64,000 nt of DNA from Gracilaria gracilis (taxonomy: Eukaryota; Rhodophyta; Florideophyceae; Gracilariales; Gracilariaceae), in assembly GCA_030374805.1 (NCBI GenBank), contig JARGSG010000189.1, positions 1,054,001 through 1,118,000 of the forward strand, read 5' to 3'. A program made the translations under genes and the position numbers. The notes beneath the pieces were generated by a model that did not search any database, was not told the DNA's origin, and saw only the letters and a list, made by a program, of their open reading frames with translations. This document shows positions 10,379-20,986 of the stretch, piece by piece. The stretch's first letter is position 1; every line of letters begins with the position of its first letter.

Positions 10379-11476
10379 CTATGACCCTTCAGCTGTGTCT
10401 GCACTTGCTGCTCTATGTATTTCCTTTTCGCCCGACAAAAAGACACATGCAGAGAAGCGAACTCCAGATTCATTGCTCCTCATAGCAGATTCCACCTCGC
10501 CAGCGAACAAAGCCTTGGTGACTTTTTCAAACCTTGCAAGCAAGTGTGCGAACGGCAACCCTTTCGCACTTCCCGGCGACATTTCGTCCGAAAGTTTTTC
10601 ACTCACGTATCGAACAGCGTCAAAGCAATAGTTTTCCACGACCGCAGAAACATCCAAGCATTCACACAGGTCCAGAGATTCTTCATAGAGCCAGCGCAGA
10701 TTATTATCGGTTTGTTGGTCTGAATCGATCTCTGCGCGAAACCAGCGTTCAGGTAAGCGCGCCAAGCAATTCTTTTCCTCGCCGTCACGCAATGCAATGA
10801 TGCAGTTGGCAAGCAAGCATTCTACTCGCTGTACATCATAAACAGCCGTGAGCCTCACGTCCTTGACAGTTTGCAGCACTGCTCTCTCCACTTGTTTGGC
10901 TATTTCTTCAATGTTCACATCATTTAGCACGCAGCGACACAAATCAAGAAAGTTTCTGGACGTACTCGATTGCAAATCTCCATTTGGTAAGTTTTGTACT
11001 GGAGCGTCACCGTAGTAGGCGGTATATCGAGCAAGAAGATTAATTTGCAGCGAGACAGTGGCGTATACAGCAGAAACTAGATAGATGGCAGTTACTAGAT
11101 GAGTTAGGCTCGCAATCTTGAGCTTTTCCCAGAGTAACGCTTTCTCTTGCAACCCGGGCCGCTCCCTGAGCCTTCCTAACACGGCAGAACATTCAATGTT
11201 TTCACAAGCGGCAAGAATAGCACCCATATCTGGTAGTAAAGCCACATAAGCTGTTCGGATCGTGTTCTTGTTGGAGAGAAACACTGCTCGAAGACTTCGA
11301 GCGCCGGCAGCTCGCTCGGCTTCAATACTTGAATTCACTGTGTTCATCTGCCTCCTGAAGTATGTATAAGCGGCCACCAAACCACCAGCGGTAAGGGTAA
11401 GGACGGTGAGGCGGCCAGAGTTGCGTCGCACGAACCGCATCAATGTGGCAAACTGTGCTGTCGGCGCGGACTGCAT
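10379..11476 (-). CDS. PEX3: peroxisomal biogenesis factor 3 (PEX3)
   Basis: This 365-aa protein matches PEX3, the peroxisomal membrane receptor that docks PEX19 and inserts peroxisomal membrane proteins. A basic N-terminus (FVRRNSGR) is followed by one membrane segment (about 23-42) and a basic YFRRQ, which together form the usual peroxisome targeting and anchor region. The best signature is 'LLWEKLKIASLTHLVTAIYLVSAVYATVSLQINLLARY' in the middle, corresponding to the conserved 'LWEELKILSFTR...VQLNILGR' stretch; it is given here only for recognition. Length is close to the usual 370-390 aa. The start is an ATG, and the upstream sequence to 11570 gives no in-frame alternative. The gene is intronless. 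Confidence 0.85.
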   Translation of the reverse strand: MQSAPTAQFATLMRFVRRNSGRLTVLTLTAGGLVAAYTYFRRQMNTVNSSIEAERAAGARSLRAVFLSNKNTIRTAYVALLPDMGAILAACENIECSAVLGRLRERPGLQEKALLWEKLKIASLTHLVTAIYLVSAVYATVSLQINLLARYTAYYGDAPVQNLPNGDLQSSTSRNFLDLCRCVLNDVNIEEIAKQVERAVLQTVKDVRLTAVYDVQRVECLLANCIIALRDGEEKNCLARLPERWFRAEIDSDQQTDNNLRWLYEESLDLCECLDVSAVVENYCFDAVRYVSEKLSDEMSPGSAKGLPFAHLLARFEKVTKALFAGEVESAMRSNESGVRFSACVFLSGEKEIHRAASADTAEGS

Positions 11477-12402
11477 TTTGACAGATTGGATGCGGAGAGG
11501 TGAATCGGTGTGGAAGCCTTGGCGGTTTGAAAACGAATTAAAGTAGCGCTTGCGGAGGATGCGATACGGCTGGTGCTACGTTGGCGCTGCGTCTATGTTC
11601 GCTGGGTGACTTTGATTCCAACATTCCAATCGATGTGGGAGGAGGGAGGTGCTGCGAAGAAGAGCATCCATGGCGGGACAGGTCTTTGCTTGGCTCGGTC
11701 ACGCTTACCACGTGAGCGACGCCGCAGGTACAGAAAATGTGTCACATTTTTGTTTGGCACTCTTGCATAGAACGGAGCATTTCCCAGCACCGTTGATAGA
11801 TAACGTTACAACGGGGCTCATCCCGCAGCTATCCTAACGAATGTCAGCCAGCCCACTCATCTACTTTGCAGAAGCGATACCTCGGAGACCCAAGCACAAG
11901 TGAACACGACAAGAAAGGATCGCATGTTCAAGGACGGATGGAAGACGTACATGTCCTCCAAATACGGGGTCAGGGCTTCCTGCGAGATTGAACGGTTGTA
12001 AGCAGTAAGGTTACGATTCGGGAGAGTCATGTAGCGTTTGTGGAGGCCCAATGTCTGTGTCCTTCTTGACCAGCAAATGATGATCACACTACAGCTTCAA
12101 ATGTAAGCGCGAGCATTGAACAGTTCTTTGTTCATTTCCGGCTTCAAACAATCATCATGCACGGCACATGAATTGAATGTAGCGTATAACACACGCCTGC
12201 AACTTGCAACACGCGATTGCCGGCCCTGTTCTTCTGTTTCATACAGCAGTTGCCACCTCAGTATTTGTGCCCATGAGTAGAGCCAAGTGCTCTGCATCTG
12301 GCACATTCGCGTGGCCTTCCAAAGTAGGTTTACTATGCTCATGGTAGCCTGCAACCTATATACACAGTTCCTTCCAAATTAATATCGCTACAGAATGTAC
12401 AT
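11477..12402. other. intergenic region
   Basis: No gene can be supported. PEX3 on the minus strand starts at its left edge and the kelch-b561 gene on the same strand ends at its right edge, so the region should contain the PEX3 promoter and the 3' UTR of the next gene. No long repeats or strong hairpins were noticed. Confidence 0.45.
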
Positions 12403-14790
12403 CTAATACGCGTCAGGATCGCGATAGGTATACATCGAAGTTGCCTCCGATATTGATCTTTGCATACTGAAGGCATCAAAATCTTCCTGATCTCTATCAT
12501 GCCCAGCAGCGTTCTCTCGAGCTCGCTTTTGCTCCGCAACTTTCTCTTCCTTCTCTTCTTCGGCGCGTTGCTGAGCCCTTTCTTGTTCCACAACTTGGCG
12601 GACAATGTCCGACTCCACAAAATCCTCGATAACCACGTATTTTCCATCACGCGCTACTGTCCCTGCGGCGACCGCTTCTGGTCCTATTTCGTCTCCTGCC
12701 TTTGCTTCCTTTATACTGTCAGATTGCGAGATCCTTTCTGCCGTCCCATTACTTTCTTTATCCGTCCTTAGCTTCACCGTCGAATCCCCTCTTATAGATC
12801 TCATCACCCTGCCGAGAACGGAAGAAGGTCTTTCCACACTTGCCCTGTTACTTGAAACTGCTCTTGTGATTACTCTTGTACTGCCCTTTCGTCTCATTAG
12901 TTCTAACCAGCCAGCTGTAACCAGCAACATGATCGCGTAAACCAGCCAATGTACCCAGAGAATAGTGGGAACAACTATTAAAAACAAACCGAGCGTAATA
13001 TTCACCCAGCCCATCGCGAGGACAAGCACCGCGATGATTCGATGGAACAAGCGACATGTTCTGGCAGCTCGACTCAGAACCAATTTGGGTGCATCAGGCT
13101 TGCTAATTAATACCAGAACAGGGTTAACACGCATTTGAGCGACGATTCCCACTGAAGCGATGACAGGCTGCAAGGAAGCGACTATGATCAACGCAATTCC
13201 CAATCGAGCATGTAGGAACGGAGTTGAAGCACTTCTTCTGCCTTGAATCGCCACTGCAACACCCACCCAGCTTAGAACGAGTCCGAGCGTTTGAAGGAGC
13301 AGATGAACAAGGAAGTATTTGGGCCGTCCATTAGGATGCTTCAGATATCTTGCAACAAACGCCCCCGCACTCATCAATACCCCCCACGCGATGAACATCA
13401 GCAAGCCATGAACAAAGGGGCGAGAAATATAACGTGAAGAGCCTTCAATCAAGTCTGATTCCAGGAAGGGATCGAACGATATTCTCATCAAGTCATTAGA
13501 AAACTGTCCGTTGTCGAGTTCTCCGCCAAAGAACAAAAAGAATTCATTCGGTACATCCAGATCATCTTCTTCGGTTCTATTTCTGACGATATCCAAGGAA
13601 GCCCCCTTCCGCGGCATGAATGCTGTCTTCTCAAGTTCGTTAGGGCCGTTGAAATTAACTCGTTCTCTCAGCCAGGTGCGCGCTTGGGTAGAAACAAGAT
13701 CAATTTCACTTCCATCAAACTTGTGCGCAGAGATGATATGGTCTGAAGGCAAGTTAGTTGTATCCTGAGAACCACTGTACAAAACAGCAATACCCAACCG
13801 GCTCTCGTAAGCACCTTCAAAAGAGTTTAGACCCTGTGCCATTGCTGCTCCCACCCGAGGAGCTGGCCCTCTTGGCATGATCTGCCACCGAACAGTTTCT
13901 GCTTTCAAAGAACTCGAAGATGGTTCTAGGGCTGACTGGAGAGCGCTCCCCGTATGGGTTTCTTCTTGTTTGTATTCGAGAAGCCAAACATCATTATTAG
14001 GACATATTCCTCCTGTTCTTTCACTCGCATAACATCCACCGAAGACGACAACGTCGCGATTGGCAGTGAAAGAATTCGCTTGATACCACAATGAATGGGG
14101 ATTTCGAGTTGAATACTGGGAAACAGGCCTTCGCAATCTTGTCCATGTGGCTCGATACGGGTCCTTTTCATCGAATGTACATTTGTAAGTATCGCTTAGA
14201 GGTCCATTTCTGCCGTACCCATGACTGATAATGAGAGCTGGTTGAACAGTTCCGTCGGGTTTGCTGAACCTTTCTAAACTACCAATCGCACCGAAACGAG
14301 GCTCTGGCTTCTCGCCTTTGACGGTTACTCGTCGCCACGTGAAGTTCCGAAATTCCATAACCCACATTTCCGTATTCAATGACCTCGCTCCGTCACTGGT
14401 TCCCAACGCAACGTAGAGAAATGGGGTGTTTTCCCCATCGACAAAGCGGTACCCACCAACTGCACCATAAAGGGGAGGCGGTCGTTCATTTGATCCCAGG
14501 GCATCATCAGCGAGGAGTCCCCACTCATTTCGTGCGACGATGTAAGTCCAAGTGTCAGACTTTGCACCGTGCCCATCTCTACCACCATGAATAATAAGCA
14601 GCGGGCCGTCGCCAGAATTTACAACTACCGAAAGATGATCGCTTCGAGGAGAGGGACGCCTCGGCGTCGCAGTGTCCAGGGGCGTAAGAGAAAACCGATG
14701 TTGAGCAGTGGCAGAATCGGAAATAGAAATCAACGAGATGAGAAGCCAAGTTGAGAACGAAGTGATCGTCATGCAGACGCAACTGCACAT
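12403..14790 (-). CDS. secreted kelch-repeat protein fused to a cytochrome b561 domain
   Basis: This 795-aa membrane protein begins with a signal peptide (about 1-30, hydrophobic core STWLLISLISIS). Residues ~40-430 form a kelch-type beta-propeller ('IIHGGRD', 'VVVFGGCY' and 'FFGGELDN' strands). From about 455 to 640 there are five or six membrane helices with four spaced histidines at 461, 496, 527 and 583. These fit the haem ligands of cytochrome b561 domains, which move electrons across membranes. A charged, coiled-coil-like cytosolic tail (about 650-795) is rich in Glu/Lys/Arg. In plants and animals the b561 core is usually coupled to DOMON or SEA-type modules. A kelch partner is unusual, and its ligand is unknown. 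The ATG chosen gives a complete signal peptide. Confidence 0.82.
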   Translation of the reverse strand: MCSCVCMTITSFSTWLLISLISISDSATAQHRFSLTPLDTATPRRPSPRSDHLSVVVNSGDGPLLIIHGGRDGHGAKSDTWTYIVARNEWGLLADDALGSNERPPPLYGAVGGYRFVDGENTPFLYVALGTSDGARSLNTEMWVMEFRNFTWRRVTVKGEKPEPRFGAIGSLERFSKPDGTVQPALIISHGYGRNGPLSDTYKCTFDEKDPYRATWTRLRRPVSQYSTRNPHSLWYQANSFTANRDVVVFGGCYASERTGGICPNNDVWLLEYKQEETHTGSALQSALEPSSSSLKAETVRWQIMPRGPAPRVGAAMAQGLNSFEGAYESRLGIAVLYSGSQDTTNLPSDHIISAHKFDGSEIDLVSTQARTWLRERVNFNGPNELEKTAFMPRKGASLDIVRNRTEEDDLDVPNEFFLFFGGELDNGQFSNDLMRISFDPFLESDLIEGSSRYISRPFVHGLLMFIAWGVLMSAGAFVARYLKHPNGRPKYFLVHLLLQTLGLVLSWVGVAVAIQGRRSASTPFLHARLGIALIIVASLQPVIASVGIVAQMRVNPVLVLISKPDAPKLVLSRAARTCRLFHRIIAVLVLAMGWVNITLGLFLIVVPTILWVHWLVYAIMLLVTAGWLELMRRKGSTRVITRAVSSNRASVERPSSVLGRVMRSIRGDSTVKLRTDKESNGTAERISQSDSIKEAKAGDEIGPEAVAAGTVARDGKYVVIEDFVESDIVRQVVEQERAQQRAEEEKEEKVAEQKRARENAAGHDRDQEDFDAFSMQRSISEATSMYTYRDPDAY

Positions 14791-16185
14791 CGAACTTTGC
14801 GTTTGCGCAAGCGCATGAAAAACATGAGAGCAGATCTCCTGGTGTTCTAAATTACCACCACCTCGTCAGTTCTGCCTCAGCGTCCGTGTCAATAGTTCCA
14901 AAGCAGGAAGGCACACATTCTTTGTTTGGTAGCTCAGACATTCCAAGTTAAAGGACTTCCGAATACCCCTACACTACCCGGGCCAAAAGCTTACGCTGTG
15001 AACTCTTTACAATCGCTGTTTCTCTTGTCCCGTGCATGGCTAGCTAGAGTGTTGCGGTCTTTGATGCCTACGAGATGCTATGAATAGAACAGCTCGAAGT
15101 CGTCGTCTGGAACTGGTTTTCATCCTACGGGGCTTTCTTTGTTTTCAAGGTCCCACCCTTGAAATGCCGACAACGAGATGAATGAAAGGGAAAATGTTCT
15201 CACTTCTCGCAGAGACATTCTGCCGTCATTGTTCAGAGAAAGGTTAAGGAGCGCGTCACTGGCGAAGTGAGAAGCAGAGGTTAGAAAATTGAACCCGTCA
15301 TGCCTCGGGGCTAGGCGAGTCGGAAGGTAGAATGCTCGTATGGAGAGTTACCACACCAGAAGCTGTGTTTCAACGAGGAGCACAAGAACAAGGCATTGAC
15401 GGAACTATTAAACTTGGGGACCGTGGTTGACTTTAGTGACGCTGAAGGGCCCATGGGAGAATATCATATCGTCTTCGTTCGTTGATCATTTAAAGGAACG
15501 GGGAAAGCCTGACTACACAGACAAACCGAAATGCAAGTGCAAAAATATGAATGTGTCTTCCACGTTTGGCTCCACGAGCTCCGAGAGCCACCAGCGTTCA
15601 ACTCCGAAAAGGTTTATTGCACATATTGCATGTGAGGGCTGCCATGAAAGTAATCCCGTCTAAGTTCAGATGAATGCTTATCATATTCGAAAGGTCACGA
15701 GATATTTCATGTTCAAAGATAAGCGGACATTTCCTGTAGCAAATGTTGACATCCAAATATCTGCGGTCAACTTCAACGGTACATCTTCTTCAAATGCATT
15801 CATGCTCTGAAGCAAAGGGAAACTCGTGTATTTGAAGCAGTCATTTCACAATGAGGAAGTCGAAGATCGCGACAGCGCCCTTTTAAGCTTGTAGCCCGCT
15901 CCCCCTCAAAGAGCAAGAAAAAGCTGCTACCGGCTGCCCTCCGTGTGTGACAAAAGCGCGTTTGCATTCAACTTTCAAGTCACTTTCCAGGAGAACATTA
16001 TCGCTGCGCGTGATATGCGTTTGGTGTGCTTTGCTGCTCCCCGGCTGCTCCATATCGACCTGCAGCTACCTTCTTTCTCGCTTGAACTACTCAACTAAAT
16101 CCTTCCTTTCTTCCTGACTCAGTTGATACGTTCCAATATTCTTTGAAACTCAGCGGCCTTTCCTCATCACATATATATCTTGGAA
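14791..16185. other. intergenic region
   Basis: This 1.4-kb stretch has no supported gene; the longest open frames start with TTG and show no family features. It separates divergently transcribed genes and so should contain both promoters. A TATATAT run (16170-16177) lies directly before the claudin-like start codon. Confidence 0.45.
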
Positions 16186-16902
16186 ATGGTTAAACTGTAC
16201 CCCATCATTGGAGCATGCTTATCTCTTGTCTCCCTTGTGCTGCTCGCTGTTGGGGTCGCGACAAACTCATGGGTTGTGTTACATAAAATAGACGGCCACT
16301 TGAATCCTCAGATGAAGAACACCAAACTGAGCGCGGCGGAAATTGGGGTAGGCTTACCCAAAGACCTTGCGGAGATAACCTACAGTGTGGCAAACTATGG
16401 ACTTTGGATAGGATGCCACAAGGAACGAAAGAATGCTGTTTCTTGCGCGTACATCGGGTTCCGTTGCCTATCGAATGTGTGCTGGATAAGAAAGACGAGT
16501 GACTCTAGTGCAAAGACATGCGCTGAACAGCGATTCAACCCATTGATTAACTGCACTGCGTATCAAGCTGTACGGGGTTTGCTTATAATCGCATTACTAT
16601 TCACGGTCACCGGGTTCTCCATACAGCTGGTGAGTTTGATATCTATCAATCGGTCCTTAGCAATGCTCGCTGGCGTCATTCTCTTCGTTTCCGGCCTACT
16701 CACGATGACGGCATTCGCTGTTTTCTATAGCGAAAACTGGGCTAAGACAACTCTTTCAGCAATTGGAAGCCTAGGGTACAGCTTTAAGCTGGTCATCGCT
16801 GCATGGCCAATAAGTCTGCTAGCAGGAGTTTTGTCTTGTACAGCAGCAAGTATGGGACTTCGACACAAGGATGTCTCAGACTATAGCGCAAGCAATTATT
16901 GA
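16186..16902 (+). CDS. claudin/PMP22-like tetraspan membrane protein
   Basis: The 238-aa product has four membrane segments (about 5-27, 125-150, 155-180 and 200-225) with short cytosolic ends. The first extracellular loop contains 'NYGLWIGC' followed by further cysteines in 'SCAYIGFRCLSNVCW', which resembles the W-GLW-C-C signature of the PMP22/claudin/SUR7 superfamily. In animals such proteins form junctions or regulate channels; in fungi they organise plasma-membrane domains. In an alga the role is unknown. The ATG at 16186 begins right at the first hydrophobic segment. The sequence is Cys-rich in the loop, consistent with disulphides. Resemblance rests on topology and the short motif, so remote homology needs a profile search. 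Confidence 0.65.
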   Translation: MVKLYPIIGACLSLVSLVLLAVGVATNSWVVLHKIDGHLNPQMKNTKLSAAEIGVGLPKDLAEITYSVANYGLWIGCHKERKNAVSCAYIGFRCLSNVCWIRKTSDSSAKTCAEQRFNPLINCTAYQAVRGLLIIALLFTVTGFSIQLVSLISINRSLAMLAGVILFVSGLLTMTAFAVFYSENWAKTTLSAIGSLGYSFKLVIAAWPISLLAGVLSCTAASMGLRHKDVSDYSASNY

Positions 16903-18285
16903 CTTGGACGGCACACAGGTCGGACCGATGACATGCAATCAAAGTTAGGAAGATTAAAAACACCTCTGCACCTTGTGAGTATGAGCCACGTAATGGAGCG
17001 AGCATGTGCAACTGGAAGAATGGAAGAGTTGTCTGCGCTGATACTCTTCTCAAAGACGTTATTATGCGGTTATGGCCATGTTACCGACTGTGCCCGAAGT
17101 CCGGTTTGGTCCCATTCATTCCATGTCTTGAGGCTGATGTAACTTTTTCTTTCAGATGAGCATGTAAAGCCCTTTAAAGAGAAGTTCATCTTTCTTCAAT
17201 CCTTTTTCCGTGTATGACATGAATCAGTATAGAGCTAGGAACGAGACGGAACATTGCGCATAATTGATGGGGTGAATGGTTCAATCCCTCTTCTTCTGTC
17301 CTGCATCAAGATCTAGCAGTAGCACTTTCATTGGTGTTACTGCGTTCTCATACTGTAGTCCCGACTGCTTCGCATCCGGGTGTAGTGGTTCTGCCTGCAA
17401 AACGGGCTGGAAAGCACTAGGTATCTCTGAACGCTCACGTAGATATTGACCATCAGTAATAATGGTTACAAATCGAAGTCTTGTATCCAAGTCGAATCAG
17501 AATCATCAACATCTTCTTTCTTTCTTGTATGACTTCTCCCACGTAGCATTGAACCAGTTTCTATTGACTGTTAGTGAGTGTTTTGAAGCGTCATATCCTT
17601 AATATTGTTTATTCTCACGTAGCTTGGTGATAAAAAGTGGATCCGCTGAGCTTTCTGTCACCATTCGAGTTGGCTGAGTAGAGTGAAGAAGAGACGAACG
17701 GTTCTGTTCTCATTGTAGCGCAGTCTCCATCGATACAAGTTCCCATCGACAAACTTACGGGATGTCTGCAAATCCTGGCAGTTTGCATCCCGGAAACCGG
17801 ATATCTACATTCTCCTCTTATAGCAACACGATATCATACCAAGGGACAACATGGGTATGGAGGAAAATCTCGTGGTATGAGAGATACAATGTCACTCTTT
17901 ATGAAACCGTGAGTTTTGAGAAAACCCAAGTGTCCTATACAGCAGCGATGGAGTCTGCAATAGCGGAAGGCTAAGAGGGCTACTTTGAAAGCCTTTTCCA
18001 CGACACGAATGCAAACCGTCTTAATCTCAAACCAAAAAATATCTGCTGTGAAGCGTTGACCCAACGGCACATCGCCGCTCATCCCGGTGGATATGGCTTG
18101 TATCTCGGGACTTGTCCTTCAGTTGAACCCAACCTCCTTCGCTCAGATCCAACCCAGCCGAGGAGAGCATTCAATCTTCACCCGGTTCACAGACCCTATT
18201 GAGGAGGTTTGCACCTGTTGGGGATGTCATCTAACTCTGCCCCATCGAAGACGTGAGGAACATTGCAACTGGCAGCTGAACGAGA
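16903..18285. other. intergenic region with weak open frames
   Basis: No gene can be supported with confidence. A minus-strand frame at 17281-17490 translates into protein-like sequence for about 69 residues but lacks an ATG and an obvious splice site, and a plus-strand ATG frame of 70 codons at 17762-17974 has no recognisable feature. Either could be a fragment. The region includes the promoter of the plastid hydrolase. Confidence 0.35.
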
Positions 18286-19500
18286 ATGCCTCAAGCTCTA
18301 CTCCAAACTACTCCGCAGATCTTATCTTGCACCTCACAAACCACATTCATGCGTCGTCGTGAAAAGCACAACCTTTGTTTTCAACAAGCAACGGCAATCT
18401 CCTCGTTTTCGCTCTCGCCGTTGCGCGCTTCGTTGTTCACTCCTCAATGTAACTCTCACTCATTTCCAACCTTCCGTTGCACACACGGCAACAAAGTATC
18501 TGTAAAACGCGCACGAAGAGCAGTACCCTCTGCTTCGACAACAGAGCAGGTAAGCTATGACACTCAGAACCGGCCAGGGTTGCAAAGATATTACGAGACC
18601 TTCACATGGCGAGGGTATTCCATTAACTACCGAGTAGAGGGTTCTCCAACCAGTGAGCACCCAGTACTCATCGTTCACGGCTTCGGGGCGTCAATCAATC
18701 ATTGGCGTAAGAACATTCCGTCCATAGTAGAGACTGGGAAACTGCGCGTGTACGCTATTGACTTGCTCGGTTTCGGAGGTTCTGACAAGGCAAGCCCTAA
18801 GGAAGTTGAATACGGCCTGCCATTATGGAAGGAGTTGGTTTGTGATTTCATGGAAGCCATGAATGAAAAGGAGCAATGGTGTTTAATTGGGAATTCAATT
18901 GGGTCTCTTGTATGCCTCATGGCCGCAAAAGAGGTCGGTCCAGACAGGATTCGCGCGTGCGCTCTAATGAATTGTGCCGGAGGATTGGTGAGTTTCCGAT
19001 ACTCAGAACTAAACCCACTTCAAGCGGGGATGCTCTGGCTCTTCAACACCATTCTGTTCAACCCGATTGTCGGGCCTTATCTTTTCGAAAACTTCCGCAA
19101 GCGTTCAACCATCGCCAACATTCTCCAACAAGTATATATTGAAGAAAAAGCGATCACGGGCGACTTGTTGGATATTCTGTGCGAGCCTGCAATGGATGAG
19201 GGTGCATGTGAGGTGTTTCTTGCAATCCTGAACGCTGACTCGGGTCCTTCGCCAGAAGAGCTGTTACCAGACTTGACATGGTGCCCGATATTGGTGTTCT
19301 GGGGTGACAAGGATCCCTGGACGCCTCTAGACAAAGGGTTTCATCCCGGTATTAATTTCCCTAAATACCACCCTTGCCTAGACCTTGAAGTAATCCCGAA
19401 TGCGGGACATTGCATTCACGATGAGTGTCCTGAAGATGTTAACAAGTTGTTAGTACCATTTCTACTGGCGCCTTCATTTGAAGAGGAGCGTGGGTTGTGA
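18286..19500 (+). CDS. plastid alpha/beta hydrolase, CLD1/pheophytinase-like
   Basis: The protein has 404 aa. The first ~85 residues are Ser/Thr/Arg-rich with few acids, as expected for a plastid transit peptide. The alpha/beta hydrolase fold follows, with the oxyanion motif 'HGFGASINHWRKN', nucleophile elbow GNSIGS (Ser204), Asp in 'WGDKDPWTP' and His in 'NAGHCIHDE'. The stretch 'VYAIDLLGFGGSDK' and the overall pattern resemble plant chlorophyll dephytylase CLD1 (At5g38520) and relatives of pheophytinase, which remove the phytol tail of chlorophyll or pheophytin. A specific substrate cannot be assigned. An internal ATG at 18349 could also start the protein. An AATAAA lies at the stop codon (19500-19505), a possible polyadenylation signal. 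Confidence 0.82.
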   Translation: MPQALLQTTPQILSCTSQTTFMRRREKHNLCFQQATAISSFSLSPLRASLFTPQCNSHSFPTFRCTHGNKVSVKRARRAVPSASTTEQVSYDTQNRPGLQRYYETFTWRGYSINYRVEGSPTSEHPVLIVHGFGASINHWRKNIPSIVETGKLRVYAIDLLGFGGSDKASPKEVEYGLPLWKELVCDFMEAMNEKEQWCLIGNSIGSLVCLMAAKEVGPDRIRACALMNCAGGLVSFRYSELNPLQAGMLWLFNTILFNPIVGPYLFENFRKRSTIANILQQVYIEEKAITGDLLDILCEPAMDEGACEVFLAILNADSGPSPEELLPDLTWCPILVFWGDKDPWTPLDKGFHPGINFPKYHPCLDLEVIPNAGHCIHDECPEDVNKLLVPFLLAPSFEEERGL

Positions 19501-19705
19501 ATAAAAAAACAAGGGAAGAAGAAAGGAACAAAAAAAAACAAGAACCTTCGTGTTGGTAGTAATATCACGTTACAAATGGTTCGGTTCTCCGAGAGGGGTG
19601 GGGGTGGTTAGCGGAGTTTGTGGAAACAAGAATAAAGCACTCACGAAAAAAGAAAAACAGAACAGATGCAGTCGGGAGCAAACAATGAATAGAGCGCTGT
19701 GCATG

Positions 19706-20905
19706 TTAGATTTTGAAGGCGGCATGCGGTACTCGTTGCAATCTGGGTGAAGCATTGGGCATGACAGAATTGTGTGCAGGATGCGGTTGAGTAGCTGCAA
19801 GCAACAGTTGAATCTTTCGCAACATGGCACGATGGAAGAACTGCAGACGAGCCAACTTTCGAACCTCCCTCATGTAAGTGTCAGTGTCTATAACGCCCTT
19901 GTCAATGGCTTCATCCATTTGATCAAGAGCATCGGCCAAGGCGGCATCAGCGGCCTTGGCTTTCAAACTCTGTTCACTGAGAATTGTTGGAGGAAAGGTG
20001 ACGTCGTCAATGGATGCGCGCTGTGATGGAGGCGGATGTTGCGATATCCAGTCATTGAGTGCGGCTTGCTTGGCGGCGAGGCGTTTATGGTGATGCAGTA
20101 GAGTTAGATATTGTTTGGTCTTGCGCTGATTGAGCGCATGCGTTGTATTTTCTTCGGCAACAATGTCACTCCGTCTCAAGAGCAGTTTTCGTATGTGATC
20201 TTCTGCAACACGTCGACGTGCATCTAAGGCGGATGCAAGACGCGCAGAGAGCGTGCGTACGAGCGAGTGTGTTGGGTGAGGTTGGCGCGTTTGGTGCGAA
20301 GCAGAGTCGCGAGAGTAAACAGGCGGTTTGATGGAGAAGGCTTGCCTCATGGCATCAACGCAGTCCTTGAGCGAGCTGGTGGGCGGGTCCCACTGCGACA
20401 GGTAGGGCAGATGCACAAAGCCGTTGTGGGCGACGTGCGGGTGACGCTGGCGGAGCACCATGGTGCTGGTGGGCACGACGTAGATGAAGGGCGGACCCAG
20501 CGGGTGGTAGGCCATAACCCAGATGTGGACCGGAATCTTATATGGGGCGCCCTTGTACACAATTGGAATGGTTCCGCGCAAAGCCACCAGTCGCTGCGCA
20601 CTGCGCTCCCGGCGGAAGTTGGCAATGCTGGCGCGGAGAGTGGGGTACTGAATGCAGCATTGTATAATGTCGTGAATAACTCGGGGCTCATTCTGCGGTT
20701 GATACGCGCGCGACTGTTGCTGTGAAGACGAAGAAACGGCGCGGAACACAGGCGATGTGAGTATGGGCGGAAGAGGCGGCAAGAGAGGGGGAGGACGGGT
20801 GAGGAGGAGGAGGGAGTGGAGGAGGAGGAGGGAGTGACTTACGATGCAGGCACGAATGTGCTGGGGAATCTGCAGCGGCACCGGCGCGCGCGGCGGACAC
20901 GGCAT
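19706..20905 (-). CDS. TSG101: ESCRT-I subunit TSG101/Vps23 (UEV domain), one intron
   Basis: Joined exons 20905-20843 and 19719-20719 style reading: exon 1 is 20905-20843 and exon 2 is 20719-19706, giving 358 aa. The 123-bp intron (20842-20720) runs GTAAGT...CTTCACAG and has no in-frame stop. The N-terminal UEV domain ('LRGTIPIVYKGAPYKIPVHIWV', 'PPFIYVVPT', 'GFVHLPYLSQW', 'PPVYSRD') is the catalytically dead E2 fold that binds ubiquitin and PTAP-type motifs. A Lys/Arg-rich coiled coil follows. The C-terminal steadiness box ('ALDQMDEAIDKGVIDTDTYMREVRKLAR') closes the protein, as in Vps23 and plant ELC. It acts in ESCRT-I on endosomes. Splicing out the Leu/Pro-rich insert restores the usual spacing of the first UEV helix, which is why I prefer the spliced form. 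Confidence 0.88.
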   Translation of the reverse strand: MPCPPRAPVPLQIPQHIRACIVSHSLLLLHSLLLLTRPPPLLPPLPPILTSPVFRAVSSSSQQQSRAYQPQNEPRVIHDIIQCCIQYPTLRASIANFRRERSAQRLVALRGTIPIVYKGAPYKIPVHIWVMAYHPLGPPFIYVVPTSTMVLRQRHPHVAHNGFVHLPYLSQWDPPTSSLKDCVDAMRQAFSIKPPVYSRDSASHQTRQPHPTHSLVRTLSARLASALDARRRVAEDHIRKLLLRRSDIVAEENTTHALNQRKTKQYLTLLHHHKRLAAKQAALNDWISQHPPPSQRASIDDVTFPPTILSEQSLKAKAADAALADALDQMDEAIDKGVIDTDTYMREVRKLARLQFFHRAMLRKIQLLLAATQPHPAHNSVMPNASPRLQRVPHAAFKI

Positions 20906-20932
20906 GCGGGGCGGGGGAAGGAAGACGGATGA

Positions 20933-20986
<54 letters not shown>

